A stretch of 21,527 nt of DNA, from IMG/VR virus record IMGVR_UViG_3300037264_009539, positions 1-21,527 of that record, one strand, 5' to 3'. Numbering within the stretch: the first letter of the stretch is position 1; each line of letters begins with the position of its first letter. The position numbers and the translations under genes are program-made. This document shows positions 5,837-12,721 of this stretch, piece after piece. This DNA comes from a virus. A model generated the notes under the pieces. That model searched no databases. It was given only the letters and a program-made list of their open reading frames with translations, and was not told the DNA's origin.

Positions 5837-7846
5837 TTACACCTTCTGCCAGTCGCGGGAAATGGCGGGGTCAGCCTCGAGCATCACGTGCCCGGCCGGC
5901 CCCTCGATCTTGTGCGTCATCTTCTCTTTGATGATCTGTGCGATCGTCTCGGCATCCGCCTCGTCGCACTCAGCAACGATCTGATCATGGACATTGAGGA
6001 TCACATGTGCTGTTGGAAATCGCTCTCTGAGGATCTCGTCGATCGCTAGTAAAGACAGGTTCTGAAAATCTCCTGCCGCGAACTGAATCGGGTTGTTCGA
6101 GGTCTTCGTGATCTCGACGGGCACCACGGGGTGAAATCGCTTTCGGCCCAACGGAATGATGTCCTGGTAGCCGAGCTTGTTCGCCCGGTCCCATTCGCGT
6201 TCGCACCACTCCCCGATCTCAGGGTAGTGCCTGTCGAAGTTCCGGGCGATCATGGCGATGAAGGCCGGCGTCAACGTACTTCGGACCGCCGCCGGCGTGT
6301 CCGGGTCGTTGCGTAGGTTTTCGCAGATCGTCTCTGGCGACGCGCGGTAGTTCCTCGCGTACACGACGCGCTTCGCGATGTCGCGAAGGTTTTTCCAAGC
6401 TGGTGACTTGGGCACGAGATTCGTGAAACTTGGCCCGAAGACTTCTGCACAAACCTCGTTGTGGACATCACGTGTTGGGTCGGCGAAGATTTCGATGAGC
6501 TTCCGGCACCCTGACAAAGCCACGATGACCCGGTACTCGATTGCCTTCGAGTCCGCGCCGACCAGCGTCCGCCCCGGCTTCGTCATACAGATCGCACGGA
6601 GCGGGTGGGGCCAGTTCTGCAAGTTTGGATTTTCCGACGACCACCGGGAGCCGACAGTGCCGTAGCTTTTCCATCGGATGTGCAATCGTCCGTTGTCGTC
6701 TACGAGGTCGGGAAGCTTTGAAACAAACGTCGCGAGCCGCTTGGCTGTCTCGTCGAACTTCACGAGCGCCCGGACCGCGTCGATGTCGAGATGCTCGACC
6801 ATCGCCGCAACGCCCGTGGCAGGCTCACCACGTTTCTCGGTGTAATGTCGCACCGGCAGCTTCAACCGTTCGTAGAGCAGCTCTTTGCGGTGGGCAGGCT
6901 TGCGGGGTTCGAACTCGGGCCACTTCAGCTGGCTCCGGATGAAATACAACGCACTGTCGCGCTTGGTTCGTAGCTTCTCGGCGATGGCAATTCGCCGTTC
7001 CTCGTTGATTGGGATACCGACTCGGCCCATTCGTCCGGCAAGTTCCATCAGCCGAGTTTCGAGCTCCGCGATGTGGGTTTGGCCTCGCTCCACAATTCGG
7101 TCCATCAGGATCGGCGTCAGCTTCTGCGTCGCGAGCGTATCCTTCGCGTTGTAGTGCAGGAGCCGGTCGAGCGTCCCGAGTCCGGCCCGTTCAACTGATC
7201 GGTACTCTACCTTCCAGGGTTCGATGTCGAGGAACTGCTGACTGACGAAACCTAAGTCGTGATCGATCTCGGGATCGGTCACGTGATGGTTGACGAGGTT
7301 GTCGTAGATGGGGCCCGCTACACCAAGGCCATGGCGCAATAGGACCTCGACGTCGTAGCTCGCGTTGAAGAAGATTTTTGGAATGTCCGGCGCTTGCATG
7401 ACCGCGCGACAGGCGGCGAACAGCCGCTGGGTCTGTTCGTGGCCGATCGAACCGTCGGCAATGAAAGCAAGCGCCTCGTCCGACGGGTAGAAAGAAATGC
7501 CGAGCGCGTGCAGCTTACAAGTGTACTGATCAAGTGCGTCTCGCTTCCCAACCCCGTAGCATTCCGTGTCTACCGCCGCGGCCCGTTTCATCCGGAAGTT
7601 CTCGTCGAGCCAGTTAACGGCCTGGTCGACGGAGAAGTTGCCGCCGCCGTTCGGGAGAATCTTGTAGAGCGTTCCAGTTGGTGCCCAGCCGTCACGCGCG
7701 ATTCGCACCGCGCGCTGCATGTCCGCCACGACGACTTCGTGGTAGTGCTGCGCTCCGCGAAGTAGGAAGGCAGGGTGATAGGTCGGGATAAAATACGCCT
7801 TCGTACTGAAGGCTTCCGGATCGAACGCGAGAGCGGGTTGGCTCAT
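5837..7846 (-). CDS. polA: Family A DNA polymerase (PolA-like) with 3'-5' exonuclease and an N-terminal UDG-tail segment
   Basis: The phage replicative polymerase. From ATG 7846 it has 669 aa. Residues 15-50 are not polymerase: TYHPAFLLR (22-30) followed by VVVADMQRAVRIA is the C-terminal signature of family-4 uracil-DNA glycosylase. The 3'-5' exonuclease has DTE (93-95), NASYD (161-165) and YNAKD (232-236). Polymerase motif A is ADSKAIEYR (D432, E437), motif B runs R488-xxx-K492-xxx-Y496-xxx-Y500, and motif C is VHDQ (619-622; HDE in bacterial Pol I). There is no 5'-3' exonuclease domain. The same frame stays open upstream to 8122, but those 92 Arg-rich residues are a shadow of the UDG gene. 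ATG 7846 overlaps the UDG stop by ATGA. Confidence 0.93.
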   Translation of the reverse strand: MSQPALAFDPEAFSTKAYFIPTYHPAFLLRGAQHYHEVVVADMQRAVRIARDGWAPTGTLYKILPNGGGNFSVDQAVNWLDENFRMKRAAAVDTECYGVGKRDALDQYTCKLHALGISFYPSDEALAFIADGSIGHEQTQRLFAACRAVMQAPDIPKIFFNASYDVEVLLRHGLGVAGPIYDNLVNHHVTDPEIDHDLGFVSQQFLDIEPWKVEYRSVERAGLGTLDRLLHYNAKDTLATQKLTPILMDRIVERGQTHIAELETRLMELAGRMGRVGIPINEERRIAIAEKLRTKRDSALYFIRSQLKWPEFEPRKPAHRKELLYERLKLPVRHYTEKRGEPATGVAAMVEHLDIDAVRALVKFDETAKRLATFVSKLPDLVDDNGRLHIRWKSYGTVGSRWSSENPNLQNWPHPLRAICMTKPGRTLVGADSKAIEYRVIVALSGCRKLIEIFADPTRDVHNEVCAEVFGPSFTNLVPKSPAWKNLRDIAKRVVYARNYRASPETICENLRNDPDTPAAVRSTLTPAFIAMIARNFDRHYPEIGEWCEREWDRANKLGYQDIIPLGRKRFHPVVPVEITKTSNNPIQFAAGDFQNLSLLAIDEILRERFPTAHVILNVHDQIVAECDEADAETIAQIIKEKMTHKIEGPAGHVMLEADPAISRDWQKV

Positions 7847-8367
7847 GTCGGTTGCGTTCCTGAACTCGGCGTCCCGGCCCCGGCCAGATCGATCACGTGA
7901 ACGGCGCCGCGCCGGCCCTTCATCGAAGCTTTGGAATCGTAGACGGATCTGATCGCCTGGCCTCCAAGCCCGATGATCACGATGGGGCGCACGATTCGCA
8001 GCTCGGCCTGCAAACGAGACCGGCAATGCTCTGCGGCGATCTTGACTACCTTTTCTGGATTCAACCGGACGCCGTTCACAGTGGCCGACTTCGGTTTGCA
8101 CAGGGCGCTGTTCGTGATCCAAACCTCATGGCGGCTTATGCCGGCCTGCTCGAGAAAGACGTTGAGCAGCTTTCCAGACAACCCTACGAACGGGCGACCA
8201 TCTTGCGCTTCACGACCGCCCGGCGCTTCACCCACGAGCGCGATCCGTGCGCGCGGATTTCCTTCGGGCGGTACGATCCGTTCACCCTGCAAGGGGCAGT
8301 GCGTGCAGTCCGGCTGTGCGAGCAGCCCGCTCACGAACTGATGTACTGCCCCGCTCTCATCGTCCAT
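7843..8367 (-). CDS. Family-4 (SPO1-related, Fe-S) uracil-DNA glycosylase, lacking its C-terminal motif
   Basis: Removes uracil from DNA. Family-4 features: four cluster cysteines in the family arrangement (C21-x2-C24, C90, C115), the active-site motif GEAPGGREAQDGRPFVG (46-62), and ITNSALCKPK (84-93). The protein ends at 174 aa after GRRGAVHVIDLAG, before the conserved 'TyHPa.lLR' segment; that segment is in the first 30 residues of the polymerase encoded next. SPO1 DNA polymerase is known to carry a UDG domain of this family at its N terminus, so this pair looks like a split version of that fusion. ATG 8367 has no clear Shine-Dalgarno. The gene is separated from the SSB-like gene by a strong hairpin. 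Confidence 0.9.
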   Translation of the reverse strand: MDDESGAVHQFVSGLLAQPDCTHCPLQGERIVPPEGNPRARIALVGEAPGGREAQDGRPFVGLSGKLLNVFLEQAGISRHEVWITNSALCKPKSATVNGVRLNPEKVVKIAAEHCRSRLQAELRIVRPIVIIGLGGQAIRSVYDSKASMKGRRGAVHVIDLAGAGTPSSGTQPT

Positions 8368-8409
8368 CCGGCACGACCCATCTGCTGGCTCTGCGAACTG
8401 AAACCGTTA

Positions 8410-8439
8410 CCCCACCCCGAGCAGAGTCTCGGGATGGGG
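8410..8439 (-). terminator. 12-bp hairpin between the SSB-like and UDG genes (attenuator or partial terminator)
   Basis: CCCCACCCCGAG (8410-8421) and CTCGGGATGGGG (8428-8439) pair around a 6-nt loop. In minus-strand RNA the one non-Watson-Crick position is a G-U pair, giving an unbroken 12-bp stem, whereas in plus-strand RNA it is a C-A mismatch. This suggests it works in the minus-strand transcript. The downstream sequence is TAACGGTTT, not a real U-run, so full termination is doubtful. Confidence 0.5.
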
Positions 8440-8459
8440 TCTGTCAACAGACGGTCGGG

Positions 8460-9065
8460 CTACTTGGCGCCGACCGGCTTGGCAGGCGGGGCCGCGGGCG
8501 AAGGCCCACCGAATCCCGGTGCGGTCCCGGGAGCACCGGGCCAGCCCACATTCGGGTTCCAGCCTTGGCCCTGTTGACCACCGTTCGGCGGGGCGGCGAA
8601 CCCGGCCTGCGGCGGTGGGGCGAAGCCAGTCGGCGGTGGCGCTGCGTACCCACCGGCTGTCGGGGGGCCACCTTGCGTCGCCGGCTGTTCGTTGCCGACC
8701 CGGTTGTAGTTCTTGCCCTGGTACATCTCGTTCGAGATGGTGGCCCGGATGACGCGCCCGAGGAACTGCGAGTCATCGAAGTCCGCCATTTGTTCCTTGG
8801 GCACCCCGCAAGCCGCGATCAGCTTGGCGATCCGGAACCCCGCCTTCTGTTGCAGCGAGTAGGAGCTGAAGAGCTTCTTCCCCGCGTACTCGGGCGAGCC
8901 GTTCGGGCCGTCGAGCAGCTCGAAGTTCACCGTCAGTTTCAGTTCCCCGGAAGCCTTCGCGACTTCCTGTCGAACGTCGATGATCCGCAAGGTGTACTCG
9001 CCCGGCGGATATGGATCGAAGCCCTTGTCCTCGATTTTGCTGAAGTCCAGAGGTATGCGTGCCAT
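8460..9065 (-). CDS. ssDNA-binding-like protein (DUF669-like) with Gly/Pro-rich tail
   Basis: Residues 1-125 look like a compact beta-rich domain: PPGEYTLRIIDVRQE, LKLTVNFELLDGP, GKKLFSSYSLQ and GRVIRATISNE. This resembles DUF669-type phage proteins that occur with recombinases and are thought to bind single-stranded DNA. Residues 126-201 are low-complexity Gly/Pro/Ala/Gln, as in the flexible tails of SSBs, although the usual acidic tip is missing (it ends KPVGAK). ATG 9065 is supported by GGAGAG (9071-9076) 5 nt upstream; an upstream in-frame start at 9119 has less support. It lies directly downstream of the Sak4-like ATPase and nuclease, consistent with a recombination/replication role. Function is inferred. 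Confidence 0.7.
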   Translation of the reverse strand: MARIPLDFSKIEDKGFDPYPPGEYTLRIIDVRQEVAKASGELKLTVNFELLDGPNGSPEYAGKKLFSSYSLQQKAGFRIAKLIAACGVPKEQMADFDDSQFLGRVIRATISNEMYQGKNYNRVGNEQPATQGGPPTAGGYAAPPPTGFAPPPQAGFAAPPNGGQQGQGWNPNVGWPGAPGTAPGFGGPSPAAPPAKPVGAK

Positions 9066-9154
9066 GGTCTCTCTCCGTTGTCTTTCTGTCAGTTCGCCTA
9101 CCCGATCACCGAGAAGCACGATGCGATCCCGGTCGGGGAGGTTTTTTCTCTAAG

Positions 9155-9883
9155 CTAAGGTTTTGTGGGAACGGGTTCGCCGATATAGGGGCCAATCCGT
9201 TCTGCGATGGCACCGAAGTGCGAAACAATCAGGCCATCGGCAAAGGCGTTTCCGAACCGGCCCCCAGCGGGAGCGCCATCGATCGGAATGGTTCGGAGAA
9301 AGAATTGCGCGGCGTACTGACCGTTGGGGGCTCGTGAAGTCTGTACGTGCGAACGCACGATCAGGTCACACGCGCCTGGCAACTTGGAACTCGTCTTGCC
9401 GTAGAGCATCGGCCGGTACCCGATGACCTTGCCCTCGTCCCCCTTGTCGGGTTCCTCGTTGGCGATCCAGACGACGTGCATAGGTAAGGCACGCAATGTG
9501 GGCAGCAACCACTTCTGCAGGTGGGAGTCGAGCATGCCCCAGTCGCGTTGGTTCATGGGCTTCTCACCGTTGTTGGTGAGCTCCTGAATCACCTGATCCG
9601 CGTAGTAGGTGACGGAATCGACGACCACGGTGCGCCAGCCGCGGGTGGCTGCGTTCGCCCGGACGAAGGCGACGGCCTCTTTCATCTCCTTCAAGTTTCC
9701 AATCTGGATCACGTCGACGTCGAAGAAGCGGAGCGACGTGTCGCCACCTTCCGTGCCTGACGAAAGAAAGATCGGTTTTGGAAAAGTTGCGGCTAACGAA
9801 GTCTTGCCGGAACGGAGCGGACCGTACACGAAAGTATGGAGCGGCCGAGGGGCCATCTGATTGGATTTTTGTACGACGGTCAC
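9155..9883 (-). CDS. Sak4/RecA-like recombination ATPase (AAA_24-type P-loop protein)
   Basis: A single-domain P-loop ATPase of 242 aa. Walker A is GPLRSGKTS (21-29) and Walker B is TVVVDSVT (85-92). LPMHVVWIANEE (133-144) is the strand that normally carries the sensor residue. This domain order and size match phage single-strand annealing/RecA-like Sak4 proteins, which work with an SSB in recombination. The start is GTG 9883: it overlaps the previous stop as GTGA and has GGGAGG 6 nt upstream. Upstream codons to 10009 are shadow of the nuclease gene. Flanked by the PD-(D/E)XK nuclease and the SSB-like gene. Confidence 0.8.
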   Translation of the reverse strand: MTVVQKSNQMAPRPLHTFVYGPLRSGKTSLAATFPKPIFLSSGTEGGDTSLRFFDVDVIQIGNLKEMKEAVAFVRANAATRGWRTVVVDSVTYYADQVIQELTNNGEKPMNQRDWGMLDSHLQKWLLPTLRALPMHVVWIANEEPDKGDEGKVIGYRPMLYGKTSSKLPGACDLIVRSHVQTSRAPNGQYAAQFFLRTIPIDGAPAGGRFGNAFADGLIVSHFGAIAERIGPYIGEPVPTKP

Positions 9884-10881
9884 GGAGTGCCTCCCTGCTT
9901 TGTAGGGGGTTTCTTCCACGAAGAAATTTCGTAGAGGTTTTCCTGCGCGCCATGCGACGAGCAGAAGTCGAAATACTTGCAGAGGCCGTACCCACGGGGG
10001 CTTTTGCATACGCCAAAGTTCATGGGCCAGCTCTCGATATCTTGGGCTAGGGGTCCTTTCGCATTGAGGTCAATCTCGACGACAGCCGGAGTGATTTGCG
10101 CGATGAACCGGTCGACGTCGGCGTCGCTGATCGCGATATCAACCCGACGGCACTCAGGTTGTTTCGTCTTCGTGATGACGTTGATGATGAAACCGTTGAG
10201 CTTACCGAGAATCGCGTCGAGGCCTTGCTGGCGCCAGAGGTACGCCATCAACAAGAACTGGCCGTCCATCTTGTACCCCTCGGTGAGATCGTAGGACATC
10301 TTCGCCATGCACTTGTGGTCGACGATGTAGACGCCGTCGGGGCAAGGGCCGTAGGGATCGGGAGGCGCACCAGCAGCCTTCTTGCGGATCACCAAGTCGA
10401 AACGACATGAGAGCTGTGCCGTGTGTTCCTTTTTCTTCTTCGGCAGCTTGGCCGAGACCGTGCCGATGACCTCGCGCTCGACGGCACGAATGTCCCAATG
10501 CTGTGCCTCTTCTTGCTGGTAGATTGCAAAGTAGGCTTGGAGTAACCGGGCAACTTCCTGCGCAACATCAGGAATCTCATTCGCTACAGCGAACAGTGGC
10601 TCGTAGGTCTTCTGCCCGCCGGTCAGGTAGTGTGCGGCCATGCACGCGTGAAAAAGCGTGCCAATATCGAGTGCCGGCGACTGCCTCTTCGGTCGCATCT
10701 TCTTGATGGACTCGAGGTAGTACATGCGACGGCAGATGGCGTAGGTCGAGATCTTCGACCAGCCACGGACGCTGGGCCCGCCGAGGTACTCCTGGCCGCC
10801 GAGCTTGGCGTCGAGGATGTCCGCTACGTGCGGCTTGACGGTGTCCAGATCTTGCGCGAGTGCTTGTGGTAGTTTAGCCAT
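9880..10881 (-). CDS. PD-(D/E)XK nuclease (RecB/Cas4/AddB-like exonuclease)
   Basis: Likely a phage exonuclease for recombination. From ATG 10881 (333 aa): SKISTYAICRRMYYLESI (42-59) is the usual N-terminal helix with Cys50; GTLFHACMAAHY (74-85) carries the conserved His78; RFDLV (160-164) gives D162; VDHK (187-190) is the D-x-K catalytic motif; and GQFLLMAYLW (207-216) is the Q-x5-Y motif. Cysteines 292, 301 and 307 (GVCKSPRGYGLCKYFDFC), with Cys50, could bind a [4Fe-4S] cluster as in AddB/Cas4, although the spacing C-x8-C-x5-C is not the canonical one. The start overlaps the helicase stop by 8 nt, with AAGGAG upstream. An upstream TTG/GTG start to 10968 is a helicase shadow. Confidence 0.88.
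   Translation of the reverse strand: MAKLPQALAQDLDTVKPHVADILDAKLGGQEYLGGPSVRGWSKISTYAICRRMYYLESIKKMRPKRQSPALDIGTLFHACMAAHYLTGGQKTYEPLFAVANEIPDVAQEVARLLQAYFAIYQQEEAQHWDIRAVEREVIGTVSAKLPKKKKEHTAQLSCRFDLVIRKKAAGAPPDPYGPCPDGVYIVDHKCMAKMSYDLTEGYKMDGQFLLMAYLWRQQGLDAILGKLNGFIINVITKTKQPECRRVDIAISDADVDRFIAQITPAVVEIDLNAKGPLAQDIESWPMNFGVCKSPRGYGLCKYFDFCSSHGAQENLYEISSWKKPPTKQGGTP
9890..9895 (-). promoter_or_regulatory. Ribosome binding site deciding the Sak4-like GTG start
   Basis: GGGAGG on the minus strand, 6 nt before GTG 9883, lying inside the 3' end of the nuclease gene. It favours the GTG over the in-frame ATG further downstream. Confidence 0.7.
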
Positions 10882-12646
10882 CGAATTCGAAGGACTCCTT
10901 TGCAGCCTTCGCCTGGATTGCTGCGATGAACGTATCCAGGTCGTCGATCGGAGCGCTTGACGCCCCAATTATTTTGGCAAGAGCTTTTCCGTCATCAACC
11001 AGACCCACGGTCGCCGTGGCGTCTGCCTTCTTGCTTATCGCTTCGAGCAACGACTCGTCAATGGAATTCTTCACGACGACGTAATTTACGTGGACGGAAC
11101 CTTGTTGCCCGCCGCGGTGCAGCCGACCTTCGGCTTGCAGCAGCACGAGCGGCTTCCAGTAGAGATCGCTGATCACCAGCTCTTGCGCCGCAGAAAGTTG
11201 ATTGATCGATTCAGACGCTGACGCGAGTGTCGCTACGAACGCTGCGGGCGACTTGTGATCCGCAAAGGCTTGTGCCGCGCTGATTCGTTTGGCGATCGGC
11301 ACTTCCCCGTTGATTGGACCGAAGACGTCGATCTTCGCGAACTTCAGTTCGTCAGCGATCGTTGCTGCGGAATTCTTGAACCAGGTGAAGACGACGACCT
11401 TTCCGGCAGCTAACGCGGCTTCTTTCGCGATCGAGATCGTAGTTGGCAGCTTCAAGCGCGAGAGTAGAGCAAGCAATTTCGTGATCTGTACGAGCCGTTC
11501 GTTACCGACCCCGGCGGGGAGACCGGTTCCTTCCGCCGCCAAGAACTTCCGGATGTCTTGCTCGGCTGCCTTGTACTGTTCGTATTCCTTGGCGCCGCCT
11601 TCCTCGAGTTCGATCTCGGTGCTCTGCCGCATGATCGGTGGTAACTGACTCAAGACCTCTGCCTTCGTGCGTCGAATGAGTAACGTCTCGAGTCGGGCTT
11701 TGAGTTCTCCGTTGTGCGTCTGTTCCTGGTAGATCCACCCATGCTCGCCGTGAACACCGCCGCAGAAATGGATCCCAAACTGGTGCCGGCTGCCGAATGC
11801 GTCTGGTGCCGCTAGGTTCAAGATCGGCCAGAGATCGATGCGCTTGTTTTGAATCGGCGTTGCCGACAACACAATGCGTTTGCGGATCTCCTTGAATCGC
11901 GAGATCGACGCGGCGGCCCGACCGCGTTGCGTTCGTGGAGACGCGTTGTGCGCTTCATCGAAGACCACGGCCCGGGGCCGCATGAAATTGAAGATCCACG
12001 GAAGCCAGGCGTTCAAGATGTCGTAATGACAGAAGAACCAGCGGCTCTCGGCTTCCTGGAAAATCTCCGGGCCGGCGTTCTTTCGCGACTCGAGCGGGAT
12101 GACGTCGTGGCCGAGCCACTTCATCGTCTCGCCCTTCGGACCGCACCAGACGCTCTTCGTCAAGAGTGTGCCAACCACCAAGACCGGGGCTAGCCCTGTT
12201 GCGTAGAGCGCCGCCAGCGCTTGGATGGTCTTACCAGTGCCGAGGTCGTCCGCGTTGACGAGGCCTGGCTTTGCCGCGGCGAATCTTAGGAATTCCAGCT
12301 GGTAGGGCCGCAACGCCCCGAGCAACGAGGACGCGTCCAGGTTCGGGGGCTGTTGGCCCCGACGCCAGAGTTCGGGATCGTTGTAGACAATCCTGAACCG
12401 AGGGTCGGTCTCAACGAGCGAATGATGAATCAGCATCCGTCCGTTCTCGACGAGGACCCCAGGAAGGTCCGTAAGGACGGTTGTGTCGTCGTCAGACGCG
12501 GCGACGAGGTAGTACCACCCCGGTCGGCCATCACTGGCGACTTGTACTTCCGAAGACACGATTGCGCTTACGCTCGTTGAGTTCGAGGCCACGTCCGAAT
12601 TTGTAGGTAGCACACGCCGAAAGTTTTCGTCAAGAAAGTCTTGCAA
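10874..12646 (-). CDS. SNF2-like SF2 helicase/translocase (SMARCAL1/HepA-type)
   Basis: A DNA-dependent ATPase likely to remodel forks or strand-exchange intermediates. Motifs: LRPYQLEFLRF (112-122, Q-like), ADDLGTGKT (132-140, motif I), VVFDEAHN (227-234, motif II DEAH), LSATPIQN (260-267, motif III), VVVFTWFKN (417-425, motif IV) and QAEGRLHRGGQQ (504-515, motif VI, typical 'R.hR.GQ' of SNF2). Residues 1-105 are an unassigned N-terminal region. The start is uncertain: TTG 12646 has no Shine-Dalgarno and would put an inverted-repeat arm (12587-12603) inside the gene, while GTG 12559 is an alternative. It is the first gene of the minus-strand replication operon and divergent from the DnaB-like gene. 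590 aa from TTG. Confidence 0.85.
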   Translation of the reverse strand: MQDFLDENFRRVLPTNSDVASNSTSVSAIVSSEVQVASDGRPGWYYLVAASDDDTTVLTDLPGVLVENGRMLIHHSLVETDPRFRIVYNDPELWRRGQQPPNLDASSLLGALRPYQLEFLRFAAAKPGLVNADDLGTGKTIQALAALYATGLAPVLVVGTLLTKSVWCGPKGETMKWLGHDVIPLESRKNAGPEIFQEAESRWFFCHYDILNAWLPWIFNFMRPRAVVFDEAHNASPRTQRGRAAASISRFKEIRKRIVLSATPIQNKRIDLWPILNLAAPDAFGSRHQFGIHFCGGVHGEHGWIYQEQTHNGELKARLETLLIRRTKAEVLSQLPPIMRQSTEIELEEGGAKEYEQYKAAEQDIRKFLAAEGTGLPAGVGNERLVQITKLLALLSRLKLPTTISIAKEAALAAGKVVVFTWFKNSAATIADELKFAKIDVFGPINGEVPIAKRISAAQAFADHKSPAAFVATLASASESINQLSAAQELVISDLYWKPLVLLQAEGRLHRGGQQGSVHVNYVVVKNSIDESLLEAISKKADATATVGLVDDGKALAKIIGASSAPIDDLDTFIAAIQAKAAKESFEFDG

Positions 12647-12686
12647 GGTTTTTCAGTTTTGTTTACGGTGCAAATCGGACGTGGCC
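12587..12686. repeat. Imperfect 16-bp inverted repeat flanking the divergent helicase/DnaB-like promoter region
   Basis: GGCCACGTCCGAATTTG (12587-12603) and CAAATCGGACGTGGCC (12671-12686) are reverse complements except for one extra A in the left arm, 67 nt apart. Within and next to it are two copies of TTGCAAGG (12641-12648 and 12706-12713). Paired arms on either side of a divergent start region suggest operators for a shared regulator or an origin-binding site. The left arm lies inside the helicase frame if that gene starts at 12646. Confidence 0.65.
12641..12669 (+). promoter_or_regulatory. Weak promoter candidate for the DnaB-like gene
   Basis: TTGCAA (12641-12646, 4 of 6 to TTGACA), a 17-nt T-rich spacer, and TACGGT (12664-12669, 3 of 6 to TATAAT). 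It lies between the arms of the inverted repeat, about 50 nt before the TTG start. Confidence 0.3.
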
Positions 12687-12710
12687 GCTCGAGCGCAAGC
12701 ACGAGTTGCA

Positions 12711-12716
12711 AGGAGG
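12711..12716 (+). promoter_or_regulatory. Strong ribosome binding site deciding the DnaB-like TTG start
   Basis: AGGAGG, 5 nt before TTG 12722. It fixes the start well downstream of the in-frame TTG at 12641, whose product would carry an unconserved Ser/Arg/Gly-rich leader. Confidence 0.85.
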
Positions 12717-12721
12717 TTCCT

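Noticed and set aside
5396-6049. 217-codon plus-strand open frame
   Set aside because: Antisense to the MT-A70 and polymerase genes, both with full motif sets.
7846-7905. Programmed -1 frameshift joining UDG to polymerase
   Set aside because: No canonical slippery heptamer in the UDG frame here, and the ATGA overlap explains polymerase translation by coupling; kept only as a minor possibility.
7847-8122. N-terminal 92-residue extension of the polymerase frame
   Set aside because: Arg-rich and unlike any domain; it is the shadow of the UDG coding frame. The ATG at 7846 overlaps the UDG stop exactly.
9066-9154. Possible hairpins between the Sak4-like and SSB-like genes
   Set aside because: Only short, interrupted pairings (GATC/GATC, CCGA/TCGG) could be made; not better than chance.
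8247-9158. 303-codon plus-strand open frame
   Set aside because: Arg/Pro/Gly-rich antisense shadow of the SSB-like and UDG genes; no ribosome binding site and no recognisable motif.
12641-12721. Earlier TTG start for the DnaB-like gene
   Set aside because: The added residues are Ser/Arg/Gly-rich and unconserved-looking, while TTG 12722 has AGGAGG 5 nt upstream.
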